From Marinomonas maritima (lineage in GTDB: Bacteria; Pseudomonadota; Gammaproteobacteria; Pseudomonadales; Marinomonadaceae): a stretch of 64,000 bases of DNA. A program made the position numbers and the translations under genes. The notes below the pieces were generated by a model. That model did no database searches. It saw only the letters and a list, made by a program, of their open reading frames with translations, and was not told where the DNA came from. The stretch lies in NCBI RefSeq assembly GCF_024435075.2, contig NZ_JAMZEG020000004.1, forward strand, positions 230,001 to 294,000, read 5' to 3'. How positions within the stretch are numbered: position 1 is the stretch's first letter; each line of letters starts with the position of its first letter. Positions 52,709 to 62,954 of the stretch are shown here, in pieces.

Positions 52709-53080
52709 TTACTTAGGACGCTTAGTACCGTACTTAGAACGGCCTTGCTTACGATTTTGTACGCCTGAAGTATCCAAGCTACCACGAACTGTGTGATAAC
52801 GAACACCCGGTAGATCTTTTACACGACCGCCACGAATCAGCACTACGCTGTGTTCTTGTAGGTTGTGACCTTCACCACCGATGTATGAAGTAACTTCGAA
52901 GCCGTTAGTCAAGCGAACACGACATACTTTACGTAAAGCCGAGTTAGGCTTTTTAGGTGTAGTAGTATATACGCGAGTGCAGACACCGCGGCGTTGCGGA
53001 CAAGCTTGTAACGCAGGAACGTCACTCTTTGCCACTTTACGTTTACGTGGTTTACGAACCAACTGGTTAACGGTTGCCAT
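52709..53080 (-). CDS. rpsL: Ribosomal protein S12 (uS12)
   Basis: Decoding-centre protein of 123 residues. From ATG 53080 it reads MATVNQLVRKPRKRKVAKSD; the 20-codon upstream extension is rejected. The lysine of TTTPKKPNSALRKV and that of GGRVKDLPGVRYH, sites of streptomycin-resistance changes in other bacteria, are wild type. First gene of the str operon. Confidence 0.97.
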   Translation of the reverse strand: MATVNQLVRKPRKRKVAKSDVPALQACPQRRGVCTRVYTTTPKKPNSALRKVCRVRLTNGFEVTSYIGGEGHNLQEHSVVLIRGGRVKDLPGVRYHTVRGSLDTSGVQNRKQGRSKYGTKRPK

Positions 53081-53132
53081 TAGACAAGCTCCACAATTCC
53101 AATTCTTATGACGGAAATCGCCAAAATTAAGG

Positions 53133-53168
53133 AGGCGCAAGTTTAATTTGCGCCTATAAAACAGTCAA
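53133..53168 (-). promoter_or_regulatory. Candidate str promoter overlapping a hairpin
   Basis: Minus strand TTGACT (53168-53163), 17 bp, TAAACT (53145-53140). A perfect inverted repeat GGCGCAA/TTGCGCC (53133-53153) encloses the -10. A further GGGAGG/CCTCCC pair (53171-53196) lies just after rpoC. The hairpins may end or process rpoBC mRNA while the promoter starts rpsL. Confidence 0.45.
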
Positions 53169-53217
53169 TAGGGAGGCGACTAAAAAACCACCTCCCTTGC
53201 GATTTAGCAGCAAATAA

Positions 53218-56200
53218 CTAGTCTTTCAGTGCTGCACTTAGCGCTTCTTCTACATCAGAGGCACTAATTGTTGCACTTCCTTCCTTCGCTGCTTGCGCAA
53301 GCTCTTTTTTACGCTTGCGCTCATTGTGATAAGCCAAACCTGTACCAGCTGGTATCAAGCGACCTACAACAACGTTTTCTTTCAAGCCACGTAAGTGATC
53401 TTTCTTACCAGTTACCGCACCTTCCGTAAGAACTCGAGTTGTCTCTTGGAAAGATGCTGCCGATATAAAGGACTCAGTCGCCAAAGAAGCTTTCGTGATA
53501 CCTAGAAGCACACGTTCGTACTTCGCTGGGAATTTACCTTCGTTTTCTGCTTTTTCATTCGCATCCAACAATTTGGTAAATTCAACCTGATCACCTTGGA
53601 TAAGATCTGTATCACCAGACTCACCAACATCTACTTTACGTAGCATTTGGTTAACAATAACCTCAATGTGCTTATCGTTAATCACAACGCCTTGTAAGCG
53701 GTAAACTTCTTGCACTTCGTTAGTAATATAGTCGGCCAAAGCCTCTACACCCTGAAGACGCAAGATATCATGAGGACTCAAAGGACCATCGGCGATTACT
53801 TCGCCTTTTGCCACTTCTTCACCATCAAAGATGTTGATTTGACGCCACTTAGGAATCAATGTCTCAATTGGATCACTACCATCTTGTGGCGTGATAACCA
53901 AACGGATCTTACCTTTTGTCTCTTTACCGAAGCTCACAACACCCGTTGTTTCTGCCATAACAGCAGGATCTTTCGGACGGCGGGCTTCAAATAGGTCAGC
54001 CACTCGTGGTAGACCACCGGTAATGTCTTTGTTACCAATCGATTCTTGAGGAATACGAGCAAGAACCTCACCAGACTTAACTGTTGCGCCATGATCCAAA
54101 CTCAACAGAGCTTTCTCAGGCAACATGTACTGTACAGGAGAGTCCGTACCCGGTATCAATACAGGATTACCCTCTGCATCAACAACCGCAATCATTGGGC
54201 GTAGATCTTTACCCGCTGAAGGACGATCGCGCACTTCCAAGATTTCAATTGTAGTCAAGCCAGTCATTTCGTCAGATTGGCGACGAATCGTCACGTTCTC
54301 TTCCATACCGCTAAACTCAAGACGACCTTCCATCTCAGAAACGATTGGGTGTGTATGTGGATCCCAGTTTGCTACGATTTGACCTGCAGTTACTTGATCA
54401 CCTTCACGCACACTTAATACGGCACCATAAGGAAGCTTATAACGCTCTTTCTCACGACCCGCTTCATCCGCAATGGCCAATTCAGAAGAACGCGATGCAA
54501 CAACCAAATGACCAGTGTGACGCTCAATACTCTTCATCTTATTAAAGCGAACAGTACCGGCGCTCTTAACTTGAACACTGTCTACTGCAGACGCTCGAGA
54601 TGCTGCGCCACCGATGTGGAAGGTACGCATCGTCAACTGAGTACCTGGCTCACCAATGGATTGTGCTGCCACAACACCAATTGCTTCACCAATATTCACT
54701 TGATGACCACGAGCCAAATCACGACCGTAACACTTAGCACATACACCATGACGTGTATTACATGTGATTACAGAGCGAATGAGCATTTCATCAATACCCG
54801 CCGCTTCGATCGTACGAACATTATGTTCATCAATCAAAATGCCAGCAGGAAGAATTTCGTTGCCTTTTGCATCAATCACATCTTGGGCAATAACACGACC
54901 CAGTACACGATGACCCAACGGAACAACAACATCACCACCTTCAATCATAGCTGCCACGGTAATACCGTTGGTGGAACCACAATCTACTTCAGTGATAACC
55001 AAATCCTGAGCAACATCAACAAGACGACGCGTCAAATAACCGGAGTTAGCCGTTTTCAATGCTGTATCAGCAAGACCCTTACGAGCACCGTGTGTGGAGG
55101 TAAAGTACTGAAGTACCGATAGACCTTCACGGAAGTTCGCAGTGATCGGCGTTTCAATGATGGAACCATCTGGTTTCGCCATCAAACCACGCATACCACC
55201 CAACTGACGCATCTGAGCGACACTACCACGGGCGCCAGAATCAGCCATCATATAAACCGAGTTAAAAGATTGTTGATCAACCGTTTCGCCCGCTTTATTG
55301 ACAGTCGTTTCTTTTGCCAAGTTTTTCATCATCGCTTCAGTAACAGTTTCGTTAGTACGAGACCATAAATCGATTACCTTGTTGTACTTCTCGCCTTGCG
55401 TTACAAGACCATCCGCGTATTGGTATTCGATTTCTTTTACTTCCGCTTCTGCTTTAGCAATGATTGCTGCTTTTTCTGGCGGAATAACAAAATCATCCAC
55501 ACCAACAGAACAACCTGAATACGTTGCATAAGCAAAACCTGTGTACATCAACTGATCCGCAAAAATACAGCTCTCTTTCAAGCCAACTTTACGATAACAC
55601 TCGTTAATCAGGTTAGAGATCGCCTTTTTCTTCATGCTTTGGTTTACAACAGAGAAAGGGAGGCCATCTGGCACGATATCAAACAAGAGCGCACGACCAA
55701 CAGTGGTGTCTACGATGAAAGTAGAAGGCACTTTGTCGCCATCAAGTGTCGTATCAACCTGGCTAATACGCACTTTAACTTTGGCGTGCAATTCAACTTG
55801 CTTCGCACCAAAAGCACGATGCACTTCTTTGATGTCAGCAAACGCCATACCTTCACCTTTAGCATTGATTTTCTCACGAGTCATATAATACAGACCCAAT
55901 ACAACGTCCTGAGAAGGCACAATGATAGGTTCGCCGTTTGCTGGCGATAGGATGTTGTTCGTAGACATCATCAAAGCACGGGCTTCTAGCTGAGCTTCAA
56001 TTGTCAATGGAACGTGGACCGCCATTTGGTCACCATCGAAATCGGCGTTGTAGGCCGCACACACAAGTGGGTGCAACTGAATCGCTTTACCTTCGATCAA
56101 CATAGGCTCAAACGCCTGGATACCCAAACGGTGAAGTGTTGGCGCACGGTTCAACATGACAGGATGTTCGCGGATAACCTCTTCAAGAATATCCCACACT

Positions 56201-57420
56201 TCAGGCGTTTCGCGCTCAACCATTTTCTTCGCCGCTTTGATCGTCGTCGCCATGCCACGAAGCTCAAGTTTAGAGAAAATGAATGGCTTGAATAACTCAA
56301 GTGCCATTTTCTTAGGTAGGCCACACTGATGTAAACGCAGTGATGGACCAACCGTGATTACAGAACGACCAGAATAGTCAACACGCTTACCTAGCAAGTT
56401 CTGACGGAAACGACCTTGCTTACCTTTGATCATATCTGCCAAAGATTTCAAAGGACGCTTGTTAGAACCCGTAATAGCGCGACCACGACGACCATTATCA
56501 AGCAAGGCATCAACAGATTCTTGCAACATACGCTTTTCGTTACGTACGATGATATCTGGAGCAGACAGCTCTAGTAGTCGTTTTAGACGGTTGTTACGGT
56601 TAATTACACGACGGTAAAGGTCGTTCAAATCAGACGTCGCGAAACGGCCACCTTCAAGAGGCACCAACGGACGAAGATCTGGCGGAAGCACTGGCAACAC
56701 ATCCAACACCATCCACTCAGGGCTGTTGCCTGAATGAAAAAATGCCTCAATTAACTTAAGACGCTTAGACAGCTTCTTAATACGAGTTTCGGAATTTGTA
56801 CTGTTCAGCTCTTCACGCATGCTGTTAATTTCGACAGGCATGTCTAAATCACGAAGTAACATCTGAACCGCTTCAGCGCCCATGCGGGCATCGAATTCGT
56901 CACCGAACTCTTCTAGCGCTTCAAAGTATTGCTCGTCATTCATCAACTGCCCTTTATCAAGCGTCGTCATACCTGGGTCAATCACGATGAAAGACTCAAA
57001 GTACAAAACACGCTCAATATCACGCAACGTCATATCCATGATAAGACCAATACGTGACGGAAGAGATTTCAAAAACCAAATGTGAGCAACAGGCGATGCA
57101 AGCTCAATATGACCCATGCGTTCACGACGCACTTTAGACAGAGCCACTTCAACGCCACACTTCTCACAAATAACACCGCGGTGTTTTAAACGCTTATATT
57201 TACCACACAAGCACTCATAGTCCTTGATAGGACCAAAGATTTTGGCACAGAACAAGCCGTCACGTTCTGGTTTGAACGTACGATAGTTAATGGTTTCCGG
57301 CTTTTTAACTTCGCCGTAAGACCATGAACGAATCATATCTGGTGACGCCAAGCCGATACGGATCGTATCAAACTCGTCAGATTGTCCTTGTGATTTCAGA
57401 AGACCTAATAAGTCTTTCAT
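53218..57420 (-). CDS. rpoC: RNA polymerase beta' subunit
   Basis: Catalytic subunit of RNA polymerase, 1400 residues. The N-terminal zinc site (CLCGKYKRLKHRGVICEKCG), the active-site NADFDGDQM near residue 460, the bridge/trigger region (near 780-940) and the second zinc site (CNTRHGVCAKCYG) are intact. The ATG follows rpoB by 66 nt. The C-terminus ends with SDVEEALSAALKD, a normal gammaproteobacterial form. Confidence 0.99.
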   Translation of the reverse strand: MKDLLGLLKSQGQSDEFDTIRIGLASPDMIRSWSYGEVKKPETINYRTFKPERDGLFCAKIFGPIKDYECLCGKYKRLKHRGVICEKCGVEVALSKVRRERMGHIELASPVAHIWFLKSLPSRIGLIMDMTLRDIERVLYFESFIVIDPGMTTLDKGQLMNDEQYFEALEEFGDEFDARMGAEAVQMLLRDLDMPVEINSMREELNSTNSETRIKKLSKRLKLIEAFFHSGNSPEWMVLDVLPVLPPDLRPLVPLEGGRFATSDLNDLYRRVINRNNRLKRLLELSAPDIIVRNEKRMLQESVDALLDNGRRGRAITGSNKRPLKSLADMIKGKQGRFRQNLLGKRVDYSGRSVITVGPSLRLHQCGLPKKMALELFKPFIFSKLELRGMATTIKAAKKMVERETPEVWDILEEVIREHPVMLNRAPTLHRLGIQAFEPMLIEGKAIQLHPLVCAAYNADFDGDQMAVHVPLTIEAQLEARALMMSTNNILSPANGEPIIVPSQDVVLGLYYMTREKINAKGEGMAFADIKEVHRAFGAKQVELHAKVKVRISQVDTTLDGDKVPSTFIVDTTVGRALLFDIVPDGLPFSVVNQSMKKKAISNLINECYRKVGLKESCIFADQLMYTGFAYATYSGCSVGVDDFVIPPEKAAIIAKAEAEVKEIEYQYADGLVTQGEKYNKVIDLWSRTNETVTEAMMKNLAKETTVNKAGETVDQQSFNSVYMMADSGARGSVAQMRQLGGMRGLMAKPDGSIIETPITANFREGLSVLQYFTSTHGARKGLADTALKTANSGYLTRRLVDVAQDLVITEVDCGSTNGITVAAMIEGGDVVVPLGHRVLGRVIAQDVIDAKGNEILPAGILIDEHNVRTIEAAGIDEMLIRSVITCNTRHGVCAKCYGRDLARGHQVNIGEAIGVVAAQSIGEPGTQLTMRTFHIGGAASRASAVDSVQVKSAGTVRFNKMKSIERHTGHLVVASRSSELAIADEAGREKERYKLPYGAVLSVREGDQVTAGQIVANWDPHTHPIVSEMEGRLEFSGMEENVTIRRQSDEMTGLTTIEILEVRDRPSAGKDLRPMIAVVDAEGNPVLIPGTDSPVQYMLPEKALLSLDHGATVKSGEVLARIPQESIGNKDITGGLPRVADLFEARRPKDPAVMAETTGVVSFGKETKGKIRLVITPQDGSDPIETLIPKWRQINIFDGEEVAKGEVIADGPLSPHDILRLQGVEALADYITNEVQEVYRLQGVVINDKHIEVIVNQMLRKVDVGESGDTDLIQGDQVEFTKLLDANEKAENEGKFPAKYERVLLGITKASLATESFISAASFQETTRVLTEGAVTGKKDHLRGLKENVVVGRLIPAGTGLAYHNERKRKKELAQAAKEGSATISASDVEEALSAALKD

Positions 57421-57486
57421 GTATTATTCGCCCCACTCGTAAGGCCAGGGAGTCTTGCTCCCCAGCAGGTCAAATGTGATTCGTGC

Positions 57487-60400
57487 TTATTCGGTTTCCA
57501 GCTCGATATCGATACCAAGAGAACGAATCTCTTTCACCAATACGTTGAAGGACTCAGGCATTCCAGGTTCCATTCTGTGATCACCATCGACGATGTTTTT
57601 ATACATCTTCGTACGGCCATTCACATCATCAGATTTCACAGTCAGCATTTCTTGAAGAGTGTAAGCGGCACCGTATGCTTCTAGCGCCCATACTTCCATC
57701 TCACCAAAACGCTGCCCACCAAACTGAGCTTTACCACCCAACGGCTGTTGAGTAACCAAGCTGTAAGAACCTGTGGAACGTGCGTGCATTTTGTCGTCAA
57801 CCAAGTGGTTCAACTTCAACATGTACATGTAACCGACGGTTACAGGTCGCTCGAAAGCATCACCAGTACGGCCGTTAAACAATTTAACTTGACCGCTTTC
57901 GTTGATTCCAGCTAAGCGCAACATCCGTTTGATTTCAGACTCTTTTGCACCATCAAAGGCACCAGACGCCATTGGCACGCCACCCGTTAGGTTTGACGCC
58001 AAGGTTAAAATTTCTTCGTCTGTAAAGCTGTCTAAATCTTCCGTACGCGCACAACGCAAATCGCCTTCGTAACCGTTGTAAATTTCATCAAGGAAGCTTC
58101 GCAGCTCTGCAACGGCTTCTGCTTTCTCACGCTCTACAATAAGCATTTCGTTGATCTTACGACCCAAGCCTTTAGACGCCGCACCTAAGTGAGTTTCCAA
58201 AACCTGACCAACGTTCATACGCGATGGAACACCCAACGGGTTCAATACGATATCAACTGGATCTCCGTTTTCATCGTACGGCATATCTTCCACTGGCATG
58301 ATCTTAGAAATGACACCTTTGTTACCATGACGACCAGCCATCTTGTCACCAGGCTGAATACGGCGTTTGATAGCAACGTACACTTTAACGATCTTAAGAA
58401 CGCCAGGTGCTAGGTCATCACCAGTTTGAACTTTACGTTTTTTATCTTCGAATTTAGCATCAAGTTCTTTACGGCGCTCAATCAAAGCGATTTGTGCTTT
58501 TTCAAGCTGATCACTCGCTTCTTCATTAGCAACACGAATTTTAAACCACTCAGGGTGATCTAAATTAGACAAGTATTCTTCCGTAATAATCGCGTTTCGA
58601 GCTAAACCAGGACCGCCTTCCGCTTGCTGACCAACGAGTGTTTCAGCCAAACGTTCGAACGTCGCTTTTTCAACAATACGAAACTCTTCGTTCAAGTCCT
58701 TACGAACCTGATCAAGTTGCGACTTTTCAATAAACTTAGCACGATCATCTTTTTCAATGCCATCACGAGTAAAGACCTGCACATCGATAACTGTACCGCG
58801 TGTACCTGTCTTAACGCGCTGAGACGTGTCTTTCACGTCAGACGCTTTCTCACCAAAGATAGCTCGCAAAAGCTTCTCTTCAGGCGTCAGCTGAGTTTCA
58901 CCTTTAGGTGTTACTTTACCAACTAGAATATCACCTGGCTCTACTTCAGCACCTATATAAACGATACCGGATTGATCCAGTTTAGAAAGCGCACCTTCAC
59001 CGACGTTCGGGATATCAGAAGTAATTTCTTCTGGCCCAAGCTTCGTATCACGAGCCACACATGTCAGCTCTTGAATATGAATGGAAGTGAAGCGATCTTC
59101 TTCAACAACACGCTCAGAGACTAGAATCGAGTCTTCGAAGTTGTAACCATTCCAAGGCATGAAAGCGATACGCATGTTTTGACCAAGCGCTAAATCACCC
59201 ATATCAACAGAAGGCCCATCAGCCATAATGTCGCCAGAAGCAACCTTCTCACCTTTCATAACCAAAGTGCGCTGGTTAATACATGTATTCTGGTTAGAGC
59301 GCACGTATTTCGTCAGGTTGTAGATATCCACACCCGCTTCACCAGCGATAGTCTCTTCTGAGTTCACACGTACAACGATGCGACTAGCATCAACAGACTC
59401 AATCACACCGCCACGAGAAGCGACGATACAAACACCTGAGTCTTTAGCAACGTTTTTCTCCATGCCAGTACCAACAACAGGCTTATCTGCCTTAAGCGTC
59501 GGCACAGCTTGACGCTGCATGTTCGATCCCATCAAGGCACGGTTAGCATCATCATGCTCAAGGAACGGGATCAAAGACGCCGCCACTGAAACAACCTGAC
59601 GAGGAGACACGTCCATTAGATTTACTTTTTCTTTCGGAATCAAAGTGGTTTCGTGCATATGACGCACCTGAACCAACTCATCAACCAAACGACCTTCGCT
59701 ATCAACATTCGCTGACGCTTGAGCAATAACATATTTTGCTTCATCGATCGCAGAGATATAAACGGTATCATCTGTCATCTTGCCATCAACAATTTTACGA
59801 TAAGGCGTTTCCAAGAAGCCGTAGCTGTTGGTACGCGCGTAAGTTGATAGCGAGTTAATCAAACCGATGTTTGGACCTTCCGGCGTTTCGATTGGACAAA
59901 CACGACCATAGTGAGTGGCGTGTACGTCACGAACTTCAAACCCAGCACGCTCACGCGTAAGACCGCCAGGCCCTAACGCTGAAACACGACGCTTGTGCGT
60001 CACTTCAGAAAGCGGGTTATTTTGGTCCATAAACTGAGACAATTGGCTAGAACCAAAGAACTCTTTAATTGCAGCAGCAACAGGCTTCGCATTTAAAAGA
60101 TCTTGTGGCATTAGGCCATCAGCTTCTGCCATAGACAGACGCTCTTTCACTGCACGCTCGACGCGCACAAGGCCAACTCGGAATTGGTTCTCAGCCATTT
60201 CGCCAACAGAACGAACTCGACGGTTACCCAAGTGATCGATGTCATCAACCATGCCGTTACCATTACGGATATCCAGCAAGGTTCTTAGCACAGCAACGAT
60301 GTCATCATTATCCAAAATGCCTGGGCCAGTATCTTCATCACGACCTAAGCGGCGGTTGAATTTCATTCGACCAACGCCCGATAGATCATAGCGGTCTTCC

Positions 60401-61587
60401 GTGAAAAACAGACCTTGAAACAGACCTTCAGCCGACTCTTTGGTTGGCGGCTCGCCAGGACGCATCATGCGATAAATTTCTACCAACGCTTCCAACTGAT
60501 TACTCGTTGGGTCAATACGCAGCGTGTCAGAAATAAATGGACCGTTGTCTAAATCGTTCGTGTAAAGCGTATCCACTTCTGTGATTCCAGAAGCAACCAA
60601 GGCCTCTAGTAAATCAACAGAAAGTTCAGTATTTGCTTCTGCAATCAACTCGCCTGTCGCAGGATGAACTAGGTTTTTAGCCGTTACTTTGCCAAGCATA
60701 TATTCAAGCGGTACAGACAAACGCTCAAGACCTGCCTTTTCCATCACACGAATGTGCTTAGCAGTAATACGACGACCTTCTTCTACGATCAGTTCGCCAT
60801 TCGCATCAGCAATATTAAATAATGCTGTTTCACCACGCAGACGATTCGCAACCAAATCCATCTCAAAGCCATCACGCTTCAAATAGAAACGAGTGGACTC
60901 AAAAAATGCATCTAGTATCTGTTCCGTTCCGTATCCCAAAGCGCGCAACAAAATAGTTGCCGGCAACTTACGGCGACGGTCAATACGAACAAATACGCAA
61001 TCCTTTGGATCAAACTCGAAATCCAACCAAGAACCACGGTAAGGAATAATACGAGCAGAATGTAGTAATTTACCTGAAGAGTGAGTCTTACCACGATCGT
61101 GATCAAAAAACACACCAGGAGAGCGGTGTAATTGAGAAACGATAACACGCTCAGTCCCATTAATTACAAAGGTACCATTATCTGTCATGAGCGGTATTTC
61201 ACCCATGTAGACTTCTTGCTCGCGAATGTCTTTAATCGCTTTGTTAGAGGACTCTTTATCATAAATGATGAGTCGAACTTTAACGCGAAGAGGAGCCGCA
61301 TAAGTAACACCGCGCAACTGACACTCTTTAACATCAAATACAGGTTTACCTAAACGATAATCGACGTATTCAAGCGCCGCGCTACCAGAAAAGCTAACCA
61401 TTGGAAAGACAGATTTAAAAGCCCCATGCAGACCTAATTCCCCACGCTCCGCAAGACTTTTACCTTCTTGCAGAAAATTACGGTAGGATTCAAGCTGAAT
61501 TGCCAGCAAGTATGGCACATCCAAAACGGGCGGCAGTTTACCGAAATCCTTACGGATACGTTTTTTCTCAGTGTATGAGTAAGCCAT
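57487..61587 (-). CDS. rpoB: RNA polymerase beta subunit
   Basis: 1366-residue subunit with the rifampicin pocket. From ATG 61587 (MAYSYTEKKRIRKDFG) with a GGGGA site; an eight-codon upstream start is rejected. The rif cluster I (SQLSQFMDQNNPLSEVTHKRRVSALGPGG) is wild type at the residues usually changed in resistant mutants. GRHGNKGVIS and the C-terminal FGEMEVWALEAYGA regions are conserved. A partial terminator lies between it and rplL. Confidence 0.99.
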   Translation of the reverse strand: MAYSYTEKKRIRKDFGKLPPVLDVPYLLAIQLESYRNFLQEGKSLAERGELGLHGAFKSVFPMVSFSGSAALEYVDYRLGKPVFDVKECQLRGVTYAAPLRVKVRLIIYDKESSNKAIKDIREQEVYMGEIPLMTDNGTFVINGTERVIVSQLHRSPGVFFDHDRGKTHSSGKLLHSARIIPYRGSWLDFEFDPKDCVFVRIDRRRKLPATILLRALGYGTEQILDAFFESTRFYLKRDGFEMDLVANRLRGETALFNIADANGELIVEEGRRITAKHIRVMEKAGLERLSVPLEYMLGKVTAKNLVHPATGELIAEANTELSVDLLEALVASGITEVDTLYTNDLDNGPFISDTLRIDPTSNQLEALVEIYRMMRPGEPPTKESAEGLFQGLFFTEDRYDLSGVGRMKFNRRLGRDEDTGPGILDNDDIVAVLRTLLDIRNGNGMVDDIDHLGNRRVRSVGEMAENQFRVGLVRVERAVKERLSMAEADGLMPQDLLNAKPVAAAIKEFFGSSQLSQFMDQNNPLSEVTHKRRVSALGPGGLTRERAGFEVRDVHATHYGRVCPIETPEGPNIGLINSLSTYARTNSYGFLETPYRKIVDGKMTDDTVYISAIDEAKYVIAQASANVDSEGRLVDELVQVRHMHETTLIPKEKVNLMDVSPRQVVSVAASLIPFLEHDDANRALMGSNMQRQAVPTLKADKPVVGTGMEKNVAKDSGVCIVASRGGVIESVDASRIVVRVNSEETIAGEAGVDIYNLTKYVRSNQNTCINQRTLVMKGEKVASGDIMADGPSVDMGDLALGQNMRIAFMPWNGYNFEDSILVSERVVEEDRFTSIHIQELTCVARDTKLGPEEITSDIPNVGEGALSKLDQSGIVYIGAEVEPGDILVGKVTPKGETQLTPEEKLLRAIFGEKASDVKDTSQRVKTGTRGTVIDVQVFTRDGIEKDDRAKFIEKSQLDQVRKDLNEEFRIVEKATFERLAETLVGQQAEGGPGLARNAIITEEYLSNLDHPEWFKIRVANEEASDQLEKAQIALIERRKELDAKFEDKKRKVQTGDDLAPGVLKIVKVYVAIKRRIQPGDKMAGRHGNKGVISKIMPVEDMPYDENGDPVDIVLNPLGVPSRMNVGQVLETHLGAASKGLGRKINEMLIVEREKAEAVAELRSFLDEIYNGYEGDLRCARTEDLDSFTDEEILTLASNLTGGVPMASGAFDGAKESEIKRMLRLAGINESGQVKLFNGRTGDAFERPVTVGYMYMLKLNHLVDDKMHARSTGSYSLVTQQPLGGKAQFGGQRFGEMEVWALEAYGAAYTLQEMLTVKSDDVNGRTKMYKNIVDGDHRMEPGMPESFNVLVKEIRSLGIDIELETE

Positions 61588-61705
61588 CAGCATTCCCCAG
61601 CTTGTGCACATTGACGCAAAAGGCCCAAATCAGGCCTTACCATTTATGGGAGCATTATCTCCCACTTGAAAAATTCTTTTAAGTTTTATCTGAGTTTTAG
61701 AAACC

Positions 61706-61740
61706 CAAAAAGGCCGGTGACAAAAAGTCACCAGCCATTT
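61706..61740 (-). terminator. Attenuator between rplL and rpoB
   Basis: On the minus strand GGCTGGTGAC and GTCACCGGCC form a 10-bp stem (one G-U pair) with a T5 loop, followed by TTTTT. It is 36 nt past rplL. In E. coli a leaky terminator at the same place sets the ratio of ribosomal protein to polymerase; the same is inferred here. Confidence 0.8.
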
Positions 61741-61775
61741 CGACTATTGGTCGAAATCTGGAAATACAAGTATCA

Positions 61776-62144
61776 TTACTTGACTTCGACAGATGCACCA
61801 GCTTCTTCAAGAGCTGCTTTAAGAGCGGCAGCATCTTCTTTAGAAACGCCTTCTTTAACAGCCATTGGAGCGCCGTCAACAATAGCTTTAGCTTCTTTCA
61901 AGCCAAGACCAGTCGCTGCACGAACAGCTTTGATTGCGTTAACTTTCTTATCGCCAGCGGCAGTAAGAATAACGTCAAATTCAGTTTGTTCTTCAGCAGC
62001 AGGACCAGCGTCAGCAGCAGGACCGGCAGCAGCAACAGCTGCAGTTACACCGAATTTTTCTTCCATTGCTGAAATTAGTTCAACAACGTCCATTACAGAC
62101 ATTTCTGCTACTGCATTGATGATATCTTCTTTAGTTAGAGCCAT
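61776..62144 (-). CDS. rplL: Ribosomal protein L7/L12 (bL12)
   Basis: 122-residue stalk protein that recruits translation GTPases. N-terminal dimerisation domain (ALTKEDIINAVAEMSVMDVVELI), Ala-rich hinge and C-terminal domain (KKVNAIKAVRAATGLGLKEAKAIVDGAP) are all present. 77 nt after rplJ and followed by the attenuator. Confidence 0.98.
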   Translation of the reverse strand: MALTKEDIINAVAEMSVMDVVELISAMEEKFGVTAAVAAAGPAADAGPAAEEQTEFDVILTAAGDKKVNAIKAVRAATGLGLKEAKAIVDGAPMAVKEGVSKEDAAALKAALEEAGASVEVK

Positions 62145-62221
62145 GACTCAGATTCCTAGCATTCTTTCAAATCACCCGAAGGTGATAAAATTTTGTTTCA
62201 AAAAGTAGTGGGTAAATTGAA

Positions 62222-62722
62222 TTACGCCGCTTCTTGCTCTTTTTGATCGCGAACTGCCGCAAGAGTACGTACAAACTTGCTTGTTGCGCCCTGCATAACA
62301 CTCATCAGTTTCGCAATAGCTTCGTTGTATGTAGGCAGTGTTGCCAAACGATCAATGTCGCCAGCTGGGATCAACTCACCGTTGAACGCCAACGCCTTCA
62401 CTTCAAACTTGCTGTTCGCTTTCGCGAACGCTTTCAATAAACGAGCTGCCGCACCTGGGTGCTCGTTAGAGAAAGCGATCAACGTAGGACCAACAAAGCT
62501 CTCAGTTAGACATTCGAAGTCAGTGCCTTCAACTGCACGGCGAGCCAAAGTGTTACGTACTACACGCACATAAACACCCGCTTCACGCGCTTCTTTACGT
62601 AGTGCTGTCATATTACTCACGGTAACACCGCGAGAATCAGCAACTACCGCAGACAATGCAGTTTTAGCAGCTTCGCTAACTTCGGCGACAATGGCTTTTT
62701 TGTCTTCTAGACCTAATGCCAC
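62222..62722 (-). CDS. rplJ: Ribosomal protein L10 (uL10)
   Basis: 166-residue base of the L7/L12 stalk; with L12 it represses its own mRNA. The start is GTG at 62722 (MALGLEDKKAIVAEV), preceded by AGGAG. SRGVTVSNMTALRKEAREAGVYVRVVRNTLARRA is the conserved RNA-binding part and the C-terminal helix binds L12 dimers. The 232-nt upstream region holds an L10 leader motif. Confidence 0.98.
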   Translation of the reverse strand: MALGLEDKKAIVAEVSEAAKTALSAVVADSRGVTVSNMTALRKEAREAGVYVRVVRNTLARRAVEGTDFECLTESFVGPTLIAFSNEHPGAAARLLKAFAKANSKFEVKALAFNGELIPAGDIDRLATLPTYNEAIAKLMSVMQGATSKFVRTLAAVRDQKEQEAA

Positions 62723-62950
62723 TGGTTTTCTCCTGGATTAGCAGGGAATAAATTCCCCTATTTTTTACCAACTCTTCGATTACTCGAAGTACTTGCTGGT
62801 GAGTTAGATCCAGTAAATCTGAATCGGGCCACACCATCTGCGCAGGACAAACATTTTTCAACGTTTCATTAAACCCTCAAAAGGCTCCTGCGGTCTTTGA
62901 CGGCCTGTTCAACAAACTAATGAAGACAGACCCCAAAGCGCATGATTTAA
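62723..62950 (-). promoter_or_regulatory. L10 leader (rplJ mRNA autoregulatory element)
   Basis: The minus strand contains CCGTCAAAGACCGCAGGAGCC (62903-62883), matching the conserved core of the rplJ leader bound by the L10-L12 complex. Two further hairpins follow: CTTCGA/TCGAAG (62774-62789) and GGGAAT/ATTCCC (62744-62757), the latter close to the ribosome-binding site. This explains the 232-nt gene-free stretch between rplA and rplJ. Confidence 0.8.
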
Positions 62951-62954
62951 ATAC

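Noticed and set aside
54508..55122. A 204-codon open frame on the plus strand inside rpoC
   Set aside because: It is antisense to a highly conserved region of rpoC, has no recognisable domain or ribosome-binding site, and results from codon bias of the real gene.
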